From NCBI GenBank assembly GCA_017607445.1, contig JAEVHH010000004.1, positions 5,146,001 to 5,210,000 of the forward strand: 64,000 bases of DNA. Reading direction: 5' to 3'. Numbering within the stretch: the stretch's first letter is position 1; every line of letters starts with the position of its first letter. Below are positions 42,914 to 55,585 of the stretch, piece after piece. The notes beneath the pieces are model-generated. The model ran no database searches and was not told the DNA's origin. It worked only from the letters and a program-made list of their open reading frames with translations. The position numbers were made by a program, and so were the translations under genes. This DNA comes from Histoplasma ohiense (lineage: Eukaryota; Ascomycota; Eurotiomycetes; Onygenales; Ajellomycetaceae).

Positions 42914-45755
42914 TCAGTGTTTGTTAGCCGTAACCGTCGCCCTTCGGCCGCCCTCCCTCCTCCCTTGGACAACAGTTGTCCAATCCTCCCACTCCTTCGC
43001 AACTTCCATCAATACATTCCCCATCACAAGCGCTGAGGCCATAAGCCCATGGCCCTCCCCTTCGAGAACCCGCAATTCACACCGCCGCATCGTCTTACCC
43101 AGCCATCGCACATTATCAACAGGAACCCGCGTGTCCCTCGTGCCGTGGTGGATGACTACAGCGCGGTTGATATCGACATAGCGGAATCCAATGGTTTGGC
43201 GCCGTTCGAGGCAGACAAGCAGATCGACGGCTGGGTTGGCATTGGTCGTGGCTAGTTCCCAGATAGCGTGGGTGAGGCGGTTGTCGTAATCTGACTGGCG
43301 CTCCTTGTCGATGGCTGCGGCTGCGGCGATGATGGCGGACTCCGCTTTCGGATCGGATGGGTTTGCGGTCACGCGGGAGACGATTTCTTGGGAATCCCTT
43401 TTGGTTGGGTCTCGAGGCAGGGATAAGGAATTCTGGCGTTGCTGCGAGATAAAGTTGTTGAACCCGGCATCACCGGTGCCGGTTATAGTTGTGCTGCGTC
43501 GTTTGGTCCGTCTTGAATTCTTGGGGAGGCTGCTGGTAATGCTGGCACTGGTTGTTGTCATGAAACTGGAATTGGCGACTTTGAGGAAAGGGGTGGGTAA
43601 AGCACGGAGGATTCTCTGGGAATATGGAACAGCGCCGGCTGGAAGTGGTTCTTTGTGCGAACCCATGCTGGTCATTTGAGATGGCGGTATCCATGGTGCA
43701 AGTAGATGTATCCGGCCTCGGATATGTTGCGGCATTCGCAATGCGGTTGCGAGGGCATATATCGCCCCGGCGGAATGGGCCATCATGGAGAATTTTGTGA
43801 TTTTAAGGAAATTGCAAATAATGGCGACGTCATCTATCAGTGAATTAGCATCAACAACATCCTCCGAAAACTAGAGTGTGTAAAACGTGGGAAGTGCATA
43901 AAATCATACCTGGCCAACTAAGAGGCGTCCCTGAGCCATCAACACAGGGCTCACTCTCCCCAACACCAGGTCGATCTGGCGTGATCAATCGTAATTTGAG
44001 CGTCCGAGCAAGCTCGTCGTAAAAGGCAGTTAAATATCTCGTTAAGCCCATGCCCACACAGCAGAATACCACATAACCTTTCGGATCACCAACTTCTGAG
44101 AACGCAATTATTCGTCCCGTATGTGGATGTCTGACCTTCTGCGTAAGTCTCGGGGAGGATAGATATTCGTGAACTGCATCATCGATAGAATCCGAACTGG
44201 ATGGTCGTTCTTCCTGTCCTAAGGATAGCCGAGGACCAGGTGATATTGCGCCTGACCTTGTCCGTCGGTGATTTGATTCTGAAGGATGGTTGTTCTGCGT
44301 TGACTTTCGCCTTGGGTCAATACGATCGGGCTTTTCGAAGGACTGTTTACTTGATGCGGGTTGGATATTCGTAGTTTTCAACGAGAGCGGTCCGCTGTTG
44401 CGCTTTTTTGTTGTCTGTGATTTGCGGGTTAAAATGGCAGGCGAGGGAGCGCTTTCGTGTTGCTCTGCTTGCATTTCATCGACTTCATTCAGCGGCTGGT
44501 CGGATACCGTGTGAACAGATTGTCGGACTAAAATTGTTTCTTTCGTGACGGCCGTATGCTGGGCTGCCGGCTGTTTAGGGCTCGGCTGCGGTGTCCGGGA
44601 TTGCGAATTGGCATCTGGTGTTCCGTCTGTCTGCAATTCGTCTTTGATCCTCTTCTGCTGCTCCTTGAGTTCTTGTATTCGTTTCGAAACTTGATCGTCT
44701 TCCGCATTTACCTCAGCAATATCACGATCGATAGTAAAATCTCGATTCGAATACACGCTGTGGCGAGCTGAGCGCCTTTTTTTATTAGAACTCCCATTGT
44801 AGCTGTGACGCAAGGAGGATTCACGAGTGGGAATGACTCTTCCGCTTCCAATCCCACCAGGGCTGCCATTGCCTGTGTCAGGGATGGACCGTTGTGTACC
44901 AAGACTCGGAGCAGACTCGCGACGATTATCTTCATTTAATTGCTTTTCGAGTAGCTGGAAAACACCGTTATTCAAACTCACTTCTTCCGCCAAATCGGCC
45001 ATTGAGGGCGTCGAGCGCAAGCTCAGCCGGCTACGAGAATTGTTTAACTTTCCATCTCCTCCCTTTTGAAATCGATCACTATCTTTATCCTTGGCAAATT
45101 CCCTCGAACATCTCTGCAGGAGACTGAGTTGGTGCTTCAAACTTTTGCGACCACCACTGCTCGAAGATGCGATGCTTGCGGTAGACATTCGAGGGCCAGG
45201 TTCCAAGCTGGGCACGCCAAAACCCAGTCCATCATCTGGACCGGCAATTGAAGAAGCCATTGAGGCTCTAGAGCCTGTCCGCAGCGGGGAGGAGTCGCCA
45301 GGAGCGCTGCGTGGGGAGCAGGGGGATCGCGGTGAACGAGGGGATGCAGGAGCTTTCGCCATTCGCACCACAGGGGAGATCGCAGCATCGTCTGGATGTA
45401 AAAATGACTTTTCCTCCTCGTCGACTACAGTCCTGTAGGCACCATAATCCATTCCAAACCCTGGGCTCGTAGTCAGGTTTGCATCCCAGCCATCGCGAGA
45501 GAACTCCGTCTGCCGGAAGCCAGGCGACGAAGGAGCGGTGCGCGAGCCAATTTCGGGGAAATTATCGAAGTGAGACCGAGCAGGAGTAGAAATAGCGGAG
45601 AGGGACGAGATCAGGGACGAGATGACCTCGGGAGAGGCAGGTGGAATGTGCCTGTGGGCTGTGGCGTTGGCAGCCCGGACGGGCATGCTTTTCCGGCGGT
45701 GGGCAAGGTCTGGTTGGGGTTCAGATCGATGCGGAGAACCCATTGTGTCCTGCAT
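42914..45755 (-). CDS. Alpha/beta hydrolase with long disordered N-terminus, 921 aa
   Basis: Exons 45755–43910 and 43833–42914 (intron 76 nt; donor GTATGA, acceptor TAG). ATG at 45755, with an alternative at codon 5. Residues 1–540 are serine/proline/arginine-rich and probably disordered, with a coiled-coil-like stretch (DQVSKRIQELKEQQKRIKDEL) around 360. The hydrolase fold begins at about 545 (HPHTGRIIAFSEVGDPKGYV) with LRLITPDRPGVGESEP. The catalytic triad is visible: Ser636 in AHSAGA, Asp849 in HHGTRDTRVP and His877 in GEGHGLM. A basic/serine insert (about 700–775) sits in the cap region. Substrate unknown. The long N-terminal half suggests regulation by phosphorylation or binding partners. 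Confidence 0.88.
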
Positions 45756-46188
45756 GGCTGCAGGATGTGCATAAAGGCTGCGAACAACAGCAGGTTACAG
45801 AACGTGAGTGTCTGTGAATCGCAGTCACGAATCACAGAACTCGAGCGAGTTTGGGATGCGATCACTTTCTTCAACAGACGCTAGCATGCCTAGTTCGGAT
45901 TTGATGGGTTTTCCCCCCTTTTGCCCTGGACCTGCCCGCAGTGGGCACTAAGATAGATAATAGAGGTGGCCGAAGAACCACAAACGTAGGCAATTAAGAA
46001 CAATCGATATTTCCACCGTCCGTAGAAGGTCGTCGAAATGGATCGTGGGAGTTCGTGCTGTGCAGCAGGATGGTCTGTTGGTCTGTACGGAATATGATTT
46101 CACGACGATAAGGAGAAATTAGAAAAGTGACAGAGGCTCTAAAAAAATCCAAAGGCTAAAAGTGAAATGCGGATCCCGCGCTGATTTA
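45756..46188. other. Hydrolase promoter region
   Basis: Upstream of the hydrolase gene and downstream of the hypothetical gene at 46189. Nothing further seen. Confidence 0.5.
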
Positions 46189-46680
46189 TTAGCTCCTTTT
46201 TCTTTTCTTTTTCCTGCGCTTCCTTGTGTTTCCCGCCGTCTTCCTTTTCTGGCCGGCCAGGTCAATCAAATGAACCTGCTCATCGGGAGATGTCTCTGGG
46301 ACTCCAGCGTCGAATCGATATCCAGGGAGTTTCAGACTTGACCAAAAAAGCAAATCTGTGCCAGGGCTGAGTTCAGGAAGAAGCAACCCTAGCGTTGGGA
46401 CTGTGCCTGCAGACCAGCGATGCGCAAGATGACTGGCAGCGGGGGAATTGGAGGGTCGTAGGTCTTGGAAAAAGAAAGCACTGTGCAGTGAGCCGGAATC
46501 TGATGTTTGGACAAGGACGAGATTGAGGCGAAAGGGACAAGCAGAGGACGAGGGCAATGCGACGAGTTGATAGGAGGAGAGACGGGCAAACCTACGCCGC
46601 CAGCTAGGCTTGGATATCAGGATGCTGTCCTCTGTCCTCTGTATGGCGATGGGCTTCCCCTTTGGCCCCCACAGACTCAA
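46189..46680 (-). CDS. Hypothetical fungal protein, N-terminus uncertain, about 160 aa
   Basis: Open frame of 163 codons whose first codon is TTG and which has no ATG inside, so an upstream exon should supply the start; I could not find it. The text is protein-like: RFARLSSYQLVALPSSSA, RLNLVLVQTSDSGSLHSAFF, SPAASHLAHRW, VPTLGLLLPELSPGTDLLFW and LPGYRFDAG, with a strongly basic tail (KRRKKKRKRS) that would be a nuclear or nucleolar signal. I do not recognise a named family. The boundary at the 5' side is approximate. Confidence 0.55.
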   Translation of the reverse strand: MSLWGPKGKPIAIQRTEDSILISKPSWRRRFARLSSYQLVALPSSSACPFRLNLVLVQTSDSGSLHSAFFFQDLRPSNSPAASHLAHRWSAGTVPTLGLLLPELSPGTDLLFWSSLKLPGYRFDAGVPETSPDEQVHLIDLAGQKRKTAGNTRKRRKKKRKRS

Positions 46681-48218
46681 TAGTTATTTACCTCCTCCCA
46701 ATTGCCACACGATTTTCCCACACACTTCCCGGGACAGATCAACGGCGCTCTTTGATACAGCTAACGAGTAGTAAAGGGCATGCCGCACATCTAGCAAAAC
46801 CTTGGTCGGCTAGTTTGCAGCTGCACTCCTCCCCACCATCGCTGCCAGGGTTAGACGGCGTTCTGCAAGATCCTGCAGTGGCAGGCCTTGAGTGCTGTCG
46901 CAGTGCATGGAGAAACCTGCGTGTGATACATTTGTTTGCCGCATTCGGTTGGTGTGTATGCACCAATGCACCGTTAATCGTGTTGAGATCTCAGGCCATG
47001 GACCCTTGGATGGCTGTGGCATCGATCCTTGGGCTCTTTTGATCTGGGGCTTTTTAACTCTTTTATTTACTCCTGCCACGGTTCCGAGCAGGGAGTTATG
47101 AACCCCGTTAACTTCTACGACGTCGATGAGGTTCGCAAACCTTGTACAGCCCATGCCATTGGACTTTTACTTACGCTCTATCCAGCTGAGCTGACACCTC
47201 GGCGCCTGTCTCGCGAGATGTTGCGGCTTGTCACATCGAGAGTTTCAGATCCGGACAAAATCATCCGGCCACTCAAAAATCCGGCCCCTTGAAACCGACA
47301 ATTGGCTTCTCCCGCTATTCCATTCGAACATGAAAAAAATCTGCAGCGGTTTCCTTTGGTGGTTTCCGGCGGGGTGAAACTTGGATACTCCTATCCGGAT
47401 TATTGACTTTGTACTTCATCTCGAATCATTGCTAACTCCAAAAATCTATTAACTACTAGTACCTCCATACCTCCATACGCCAGGCCTATGTTTTACATGT
47501 TCATTATTGCGTAGTTAGTTAACTATATCGTTACGGATCACGCGAAGGCCCGGACTTCCTACTAAGGGCACCTTCCAAACCACCCCAAGTTACTCTTGAG
47601 GAATACGTGGAATCTGATTTTGACACGGAGTGGTCTTGCAAAGTCCGGGGACAACAGATGCAAGTCGCGTAGACTGTATATCCGCTTTGTGAACTTTTTT
47701 TTCTGTATTATCCTTTGCATTCTCAAGGAGCCTTAAATCCGTGACCTTGGATGTGGAATGGACGCTGGTGATAGAGTTGAAAATACGCACGACAATGACG
47801 ATATAACTTGGCTCTGGAGTATTCTGTATGCACGGAGTAATGAAATCCATTGCCAATGTGAATATTTGATCGTATCGTAAATTAGTAGATAGAAATGCTC
47901 ATAAACTCTTGAATACTAAATTATGTTATTTATGTCATTTTCTGCCGTGGAAGAAGGGCTCCAAACGTGGGTTTAAGAGAGCCTCAAAACCTTGCCCAAC
48001 TCAACGTCACAAGTTTTATCATCCCGATACTGCTCAATCCTCTCTCACAGTGTCCACTGCTACGGATTACGCCGCAGGAGCTTAGCCCACTTCTCCGACA
48101 AGCTTCACTGGGCAATGGCCTATCCATTTTAAGTGGTGACATCGGAAATACTGGAAATGCATTCGTTGGCCATCGCCCATCCTCCGCCATAAACCGCTAC
48201 CGCAGCTCGTCCAGAGTA
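46681..48218. other. Divergent intergenic region upstream of TRAPPC11
   Basis: Must include the missing first exon of the minus-strand hypothetical gene and the promoter of TRAPPC11. The open frame continues 84 codons upstream of the TRAPPC11 ATG from a GTG, but the family starts at 48219. Nothing else is supported. Confidence 0.4.
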
Positions 48219-51200
48219 ATGGAGGCTTACCCGCCTGACTACGTGGACCACAACCTCCCCCTCATTCTGCTCTCTGGCCTCGGATCTGATCCTGAAGCTA
48301 ATTCTCAGGACGGGATCACACCAGATGATGGCGTTGAGTATCCTCACCTACGGGAAGGCGGCGTCGAGATATTTTCCGATTTCCCTCTCCTGACCGATTC
48401 GACGGCGGAGAGAGTGCTAAATGCTCTCCTCAGCCAGGATGCAACGCACAGGCCTTGGAATGTTAGGGCTGGGGATGTTGGGTATAAGATTAAGAGGGTT
48501 GGGCGGGTAGGTCAGCGCTCCTCGGGCGATTCATATGCTGTCCATCCTATCCGAATGGGCAAACGTGTGCGACACTTAGTTCTCGTGGATCTGATGCCTC
48601 CAGTTTGCTTTGCATAACCATGAATATCTTACGGGCGTACTGACTATTGTTGTAGACTTATACTCTGCCTCCCCGTAAAGGTCCCGTTCTGCCCAGGTCG
48701 CCCCTATCTAGCAGTGTTTCGGGTGCACCTAGTAATACCGCTGCTTCTCCCATCGTGCTTCACTCACCGATATCTCCCCTGACACCAAGTTCCCCAACTT
48801 TTCCGGACGGGATCATGACCCCACGATGGGTGACGAAGCACCAGGCATTGATCCCCGCAGCCTTCATCAATTTCTTCCCATTCACGACTGATACGAACAT
48901 GGCCTCCCTTGGTGATAACCAATTGAAGATAGAAATTAACAGTTTACGGAAGAAATGGGCGGCATCCGGGTACAAGACACGGTTCATTGTTGCTTTGCTT
49001 TGTGACGATGGGCCATTACCAGAAGATGCAAATGATCGGATCGCCGGTATCAGGATGGCGACAAACCTTGATATGAAAAGTATTTTCGTTGTCCAACCCG
49101 AGCCATCACAGTTAGATATCAGCGAATTTATCAAAGCTCTCTTCGCCAATTTGCGAGGCCCAAGCGTTGAGTACTATAGGGATCTCTCGAAGCATGCCAG
49201 ACGAAAGAAAAATCGAGGCACCATCCCTCCCCCCACTGCACCACCTACCAGTGGGACTTCACAGACTTTGCCCCTCCAGGGCTGGAATGTTCGATACGAC
49301 TTTAAACTTGGCGTTTTTGCTGAATTTCGTCAAGAGATGGACGCTGCGTGCCGTAGTTACGAGGCTGCCTACGAAGGGCTGTTTGGTGAAGAAGTCTTCG
49401 AAGTGATTGCAGGGTGGAGCCCTAGGTTTAACGATGCGCGAATGCTTGCGGATATTCTTTCAATTCGGATCATTCGTTGTTTATTATGGACTGAGCAGAC
49501 TTCATCTGCAGTCCACGTATGGAGTACACACAAAAGTCGTGTCAAAGATATTGTAGATCGTCGTGGTAAAGGGACGAATAATTATGGATGGGAGGCGTGG
49601 CAAGCCAGATGGTCTCTGGTGATGGCCCAAATTATACATCAGGCGGAAATATCATCTCTAATGGTCCCTGATCTTCTGGGGTCGGTTCCTGACCTCCACA
49701 AAACAATATACGCTATGCCCGAGAAAGGAATTCCGGCTGGCAGGAGGGTACAGCCGTGGGAATATCTCCATCATGAGGGCTACTGGTTCCGTTGTGCTGC
49801 CCAACATACCGAACGCAGGAGACAGCTTGCGGAGAATATTCCAGATGAGGACCGAGTCGCTCCAACGCAACCTACCGGCTCGTCATCACTGAGTAGGGCC
49901 ACTGTTTACGATAACTATCTCGCTCCTGAACCTTACAATGAATATCCCATGTCTGACCATCCAGGGTTCGCCCATTCTAAATTGATTCTTGGTTTCCTCG
50001 AATCGTCAACAGAGGAGTTCTCCAAAAGGCAGCAAAATCGCATTGTAGAACAGCTAAGGCTAAAAATGGCGAAGGAGCATATTAGAATTGGACAATGGAA
50101 AGATGGATTGGCTCTCATACAGCCTTTATGGCTGCAACTATCATGGCGGAGGGAGGGCTGGTGGGGGCTGATGGAAGATTTTGCTTGGACACTTCGAGAA
50201 TGTGCCGTACAAGCCGAAGATAGAGAGACTGTTTTGCGGGTAGACTGGGAGTTGATGAACCATAGTAAGATTGTCCTCCCTATTACTGTCCTTTCTACTA
50301 CCATTGTGGATCGGTTACATATTTGCTAATTTGCTTGCTGGTCGTAGTATTTACGATGCGGCAAGGATGGTGTTACGATATCCATAAATGTATTGATAAT
50401 CTGCCGGCCGTGAAACCGAAACCAGTTGTGATTCTTAAAGGAGAAGACTCGGTTTCCTGTCGTACGTTACCCTTTAAATCCTAGCGCTGTTGGAATTCAA
50501 AGCAACAAGCTAATTATTTTGTTCATTCTTCTACTGGTAGTTGCGGCATCCTTTGTCTTCGCCAAATCGGAAGGCAATGTGGGAGAGCCCCTACAGTCCC
50601 AGCTTGTTATCAGGTCATGTGCTCATGCTGGATCTTCGCCAATTCGCTTGACGGAGGTAAAAGTTGCCTTTGAAGGTAATATTCGTCCTATTAAGCTTCT
50701 AGCAAGTGAAAATGAATCTTCCAGCTCTTCCAGCGGTTGTGAGATCGTACCTGTTTCGTTGCAAGATTCTGTAAACTTGGACGCTTCAGCCGTGCAATCG
50801 CCAGCTGCTGGGTTGCCTCTGATGGTCGGGGTTACCAACCTCTCATTTGGCCCGAAGCAGACACGGGCGTTCAACCTTGTGTCGGTGCCACGAGAACCAG
50901 GTGGAGCACAAGTGGCGTCAATTACATTACGAATCGAACAAGAAAATTTCGATCTGTCCTGCGTTATTAGTGAACAGAATCGAGATGAGTCGGTCTGGTG
51001 GAGAATGGGGAAGCAAGGGCCCATTTCCCGGAGGACAGGAAAGGACAGAGATACTTCAGTATCACGGATCTTGCCGAAACCCCCGAAAGTCCGCATCTCG
51101 ACGCCAAGGTCACGGAATCACTATTACACGGATGAGAAGGTTGTGCTTGATATTCAGATCGATAACGACGAAGACGACGCGGCTGAGGTTGACGTTGAGA

Positions 51201-52342
51201 TCAAATTGTTTGGATACACTGAAACCTCGGCAACTTTTTCATGGATTAATGAGACGGCTAGTAGCTCAATAGCAGCCGAGGATGAAGGCCCTGGTTCTCT
51301 TGATACCCCTATTGAGGGTGGCTCTTCGACCCTCTCAAAAAGACGTACAGTTGGGACATTGGCTCGTGGAGCCAGCCGCACTCTTTCCATCCTGTTCACA
51401 AACACGACACTGCCACTAGATTATGAGGTTGAAATATCCGCCTTCTATCACCTAGTTTCCGATGTTGAGACGAAAATATTCAAAACTGTTTCCTTAGACC
51501 TATCCTTTATTCGACCGTTCGAGGCCAATTATGAATTCTTACCACGAATTCATCCAGCACCGTGGCCAGATTTCTTCCATTACGACGATTCACCATCGGA
51601 AGATAATGAAGAGCAGGAGCAGAAGCACAATGGCCTTCAGCAATTATGGTGCTTAAATTCGAAAATAGTGTCATTCGCTTTAGAACCACTTATCATCGAA
51701 AAAGTCAACGTGTCGCTACTAGGGATCACGGCTGGTAATGTTTGCAGAATCGGCACAGAAACTCTCAAAAGCCCTGAAGCCCCTACGATTGGGCCTGAAG
51801 GGCTGCGAGAATCCGAATTCACCATGGAAATCCAACGCCTTGCGCTTAATAACCGGCAGCCGTCGACCTTAAACCTTGCACTGGATATACGATGGCGCCG
51901 CCCCGACGACGACAACAATGACCAACAATCGTCATCTTCATCCCAATCAACGATATCAACACTTCCGATCCCCCGCTTCCTCGTCCCCCTCGTTGAGCCG
52001 CGCGTCCTCGCACACGCAACGCCGTCCGCAACTCTTCCCGGCTTCCTGCACCTCGACTTCACTCTCGAAAACCCCTCAATGCACTTTCTCACCTTCAACA
52101 TTACAATGGAAGCCAGCGATCAGTTTGCGTTTCACGGACCCAAGGCCACGACATTGCAACTGGTGCCGCTCAGCAGACATACGGTGAGGTATAACTTACT
52201 AGCCAATGTGAGGGGCAAGTGGATACAGCCGCAGTTGGTAGTGGTGGATTCGTACTTTAACAAGACGCTGAGGGTGTTGCCCACAGAGGGGATGATGGGC
52301 GATAAGAAGGGCATTTTGGTGTGGGTTGATGCGGACGGGTGA
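48219..52342 (+). CDS. TRAPP complex subunit 11 (foie gras / gryzun), 1270 aa
   Basis: Exons 48219–48506, 48656–50264, 50348–50461 and 50541–52342 (3813 nt). It starts MEAYPPDYVDHNLPLILLSGL, the usual N-terminus of fungal TRAPPC11. The foie-gras region spans about 345–640, starting near FNDARMLADILSIRIIRCLLW and including RLKMAKEHIRIGQWKDGL. The gryzun C-terminal half (about 680–1270) is beta-rich with SPIRLTEVKVAFEG, VLDIQIDNDEDDAAEVDVEI and FLHLDFTLENPSMHFLTFNI. Known role: a subunit of TRAPPIII-type Rab GEF complexes in ER–Golgi traffic and autophagy; it occurs in filamentous fungi and animals but not in budding yeast. A glutamate/asparagine-rich low-complexity stretch lies near 950. Identification is strong. 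Confidence 0.92.
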
Positions 52343-52989
52343 GAGGAGGGATGGTATGCGCGTTGTTCGAGTTGACGATACGTATTCGGGAATCTGCGGA
52401 AGACCAAATCACTGAGGCAAGGAATTTACTCGATATATTGCTTTTTGTCATATCCATAGGTAGTGCGTCCTTTGTTGGGAGAGACGAATTGAAAAAAAAA
52501 AAAAAAAAAAAAAAAGGAGGGGGGGGGGAAGAAGATGCAGCACAGCGCGGATGAATTCGTATGAGACATGTTTCTCAATATCATGACCTTAAATTCGCTC
52601 CCCGCATTATTGTTATCACGGATATTCGATAGAAAAATTTTCCCAGCTTGTCTTGAATCCCGTCAACGAACTAGATGCTTCCCTCATTCACTTTGGAATT
52701 TCATTTTTGATCTCACCAACTCCAATCACTTGATAAGGGTCTGAAAAATATGATTAAAGCAACTGCTCCAAGAACATTCAGAGATGCATTGGCAATATAT
52801 CCATGCTGTGGTGGAGATGGAGCATTTTACACCACGCCGAGAGAGCCTCCAGAAATGGGCAAAACAGCTTCTGCAAAATTGTGGAGAGCATCTCAGCAAT
52901 GTCGGCATCTTTATAGACCACATTAATTCTGGTTCACATCTTAGCCAGCAGTTATCCAGCCGCGCGGAGCTGTCGGGGCAATGTGCAAT
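52343..52989. other. 3' flank of TRAPPC11 with A homopolymer
   Basis: A run of 24 A at 52492–52515 and G-rich sequence after it, then AT-rich sequence leading into the kinase remnant. Its upstream N-lobe part, if any, was not recognised here. Confidence 0.5.
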
Positions 52990-54010
52990 GGGGTGATTTA
53001 CACTCTGAATGCAGAGTTGTCCACGCTGACTGACAAGTAGCTGAAACATACTGACTTGGCTTATTATACTGAATAATGGAATATGAACTAATATGGAAGT
53101 TCTCAGACTTGAAACTCAATGTACTCATAACTTTTGAAAGTGAGGATATCATCCTGAGATTTGCCAAAGAGCAGGTGGCTCAGTTGATGCAATGCAAAGC
53201 TGATTCAAAAATCACAACAACTTTGAATCTTTTGATTTGAGAGGACTACTAGGCAATATGTAACCTCAAATTACTGATATCAGCGCCCGCGACTCAACTT
53301 GGTAAATGGTAGTCATGATGATGCTGTTCAACTTGGTACCCGTCCCATACAGGCTGGCTATTATTGTGCTCCAGAAGTTGTCCTTGGTTGCGGTTGGAGC
53401 TTTAGTGTGGATATATGGAATTTGGGGGTTATGGTAAGATTATACCTACATATTAAAACATTCGCTGTGGTCTCCGTCACACATGTGTTAATATAGTTGC
53501 TCACACACACTCTGCAACAGGCGTGGAATATAATTGACGGTACAGAGTTATTTGAGATGCAGAGGGACATTATGATTCAAAAGCACATCTCGCGGAGATG
53601 ATAGCGCTGCTTGGTCCTCCCGCCTGGAAAATTTCTTGTTATGTCAGATTCCATGGCCCAGATTGAGTGATCTCCAGCCATCACGGATGAGAGGGGGCAA
53701 GATATACAAGAGTAAAAGGGATTATTTTGGTGGCCCTTTTTTTTTTTTTTTTTTTTGAGACGAAGGTAAGGGAGGAATAAGATACATGCTGAAGTTTTCA
53801 CGCTGATGACGCATATTGTGTGTGGTAGGCAAATTCCTCTACGATGACCTGATACCGACAAGGAAGCGGGGAGATACAGTTCCATCGTTAGGAACTGGGG
53901 AGAGGGAGGGATTTTTGTCTTTTATTAAACAAATTCTTACATAACTGCCCGAGGAGCGAAAGACGGCTCGAAGAGTTGATGGAGCACCCGTTCCCTCAAC
54001 GACTTACGTG
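52990..54010 (+). pseudogene. Heavily decayed SRPK-like kinase, second copy
   Basis: Scattered across frames are SRPK-like pieces in the right order: HSECRVVHAD (catalytic loop, 53001–53030, followed at once by TGA), TFESEDIILRFAKEQVAQLM, IQAGYYCAPEVVLGCGWSFS and VDIWNLGVM (about 53350–53432), WNIIDGTELF, YDSKAHLAEMIALLGPP (about 53571–53621), KFLYDDLIPTRKRGDTVPS (about 53831–53886) and LPEERKTAR near 53950. Several stops, frameshifts and a T20 run (53737–53756) separate them. It is older or more damaged than the copy at 30377. The N-lobe is not recognisable. Confidence 0.75.
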
Positions 54011-54738
54011 GTGGGGAGGAGTGTACACAGGTCCTTTGCTTAGGGGAAAGCCATTCCAGGCTACCCAAATGCTCGGTTCTAGGCTGGAGGCTCCTTATAG
54101 AGAATGGGATCGATCCGGTAGCGGTGCTAGTTCGGATTGAAAAGAGGCAGGGGAGGTGCTCCTATCGAGGAGGACGGTTGCAAATCAGGAGGAGTGTGTC
54201 TCTTGTGGAAGTATTCACAAGCAACCGGACTTTTGGAGGGGGGGGGGCGCGCCGGAGGGAGAGAATTAAAATGTGGAAAGTTGAGGTGTGAAAGGAAGCA
54301 CAAAGGAAGAGAGAGGTGGGATCGACGACATTTTATGCGGTGCTTGGGCAAAGTCGCCCAAAATTGGAGGGCAGCTAGATTGGCTGCAGAGCAGGCCATG
54401 GTTTTGTGTTGAAACTCATATTTGGATCAATCACACATCCGCCCGTAATATCAGGTCACATTCCAGTTGTATATATATATAGCACATGTACCACCTCTGG
54501 GTCTGCCGAATTCCTCCTATATGCTTTCGTCCGAATTGTGGTGCTTCTGAATTATGATCGATCCATGGGGCCGACTGTGGGATAACATGGAAGAGAGAAT
54601 CCCAGAGACACGCTGGATCCACGAATATGGCATCGCTGTATTGACCGCTGGCGGTATACCCACTGTGATTCAATTACCACGTCGCAGCCTCACCAAACGT
54701 GCAGAAACGTTGGAAGGGTGGCAAGGCCTCTCGTCACG

Positions 54739-55034
54739 ATCCACTAGTCCAAAAGTAGTTTAGCTTGTAGTATAGTAATTAGTCCCAAGTAGTTATAGTG
54801 TCACATGATATTCAAATGCATCCATTCCCATGGACCAACCAATGGCAACCAATGGCACCTCTAATTTTCAACTCATCTACTCATCTACTCATCTACACCA
54901 TTCTCTATTCTCTCATCCATTTTTCCTATCTTCTTCCTCACACGTTTTCTTTGGTTTCCAGATGTAATTTAATGCATTAGAGCTAGTTCTGCAATAAACA
55001 GTGCAACTACTAAACTACTTTTGGACTAGTGGAT
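54739..55034. mobile_element. Short TIR element (MITE-like), 296 bp
   Basis: Perfect inverted repeats of 25 bases at 54739–54763 and 55010–55034 (core CCACTAGTCCAAAAGTAG). The interior has no ORF. Flanks share no clear duplication beyond the AT included in the repeats, so the superfamily cannot be assigned. It is unrelated to the TTATCTCAGC family at 27 and 37 kb. Confidence 0.7.
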
Positions 55035-55094
55035 TTTGATGAGAAGTCGCAATACGGAGTAGTTTCATACTTATTGCGAGGCACTGTATTCTGT

Positions 55095-55122
55095 ACAGGT
55101 ACAGGTACATGTACAGGTACAT
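55095..55122. repeat. ACAGGTACATGT-type tandem array
   Basis: Alternating ACAGGT/ACATGT hexamers, about four to five units, in the region before the PhoD-like gene. Confidence 0.7.
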
Positions 55123-55585
55123 GTGGACCCCCGATGCGGTAATTCAGTTGCCATTCCAAGGTTCGTGCCCTAATTGCTTCATCCATCGCCGCCGATGCCG
55201 CCGACACTGGGTTTGCAGGAAAGCCCCAGCTCCCGCAGCCAGATCATACAAAGCCGAAAGCTTCTTCTCCATTAGGCTAGAAGAAACAGGGCCTACGAGC
55301 AGCAGGACTCGGCTAATAACCAAGTTGCCAACCCTCCTCGGCTGAGCTGGAGCCATGGCCATTGCTGCAGCCGTTCTTGGTCATTGTTAAAAGAAAAATA
55401 TCCACTATTACTACCGCAATATCTTTACTCGCCGCTGTTTCGGCTCACGGTCCTGTCCCTTATCTAATACTTCCTCTAACTACTATCAATAACTTGAACC
55501 CAACATTTCACCCCTGGGAAGCTTGAATAATCGCCATATTTAACGTCGCGCCGCGAATATTCGCCAACCAGCTATTCGTGGTAGC

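Larger units (their letters stand above)
54011..55585. other. Repeat-rich intergenic region upstream of PhoD-like gene
   Basis: Contains the inverted-repeat element at 54739–55034, an ACAGGTACATGT-type array at about 55095–55122 and a TACGGAGTA motif at 55053–55061. Short frames have no recognisable domain. Confidence 0.5.

Noticed and set aside
47967..48218. N-terminal extension of TRAPPC11
   Set aside because: The extended frame begins at GTG; the family N-terminus starts at the ATG at 48219.
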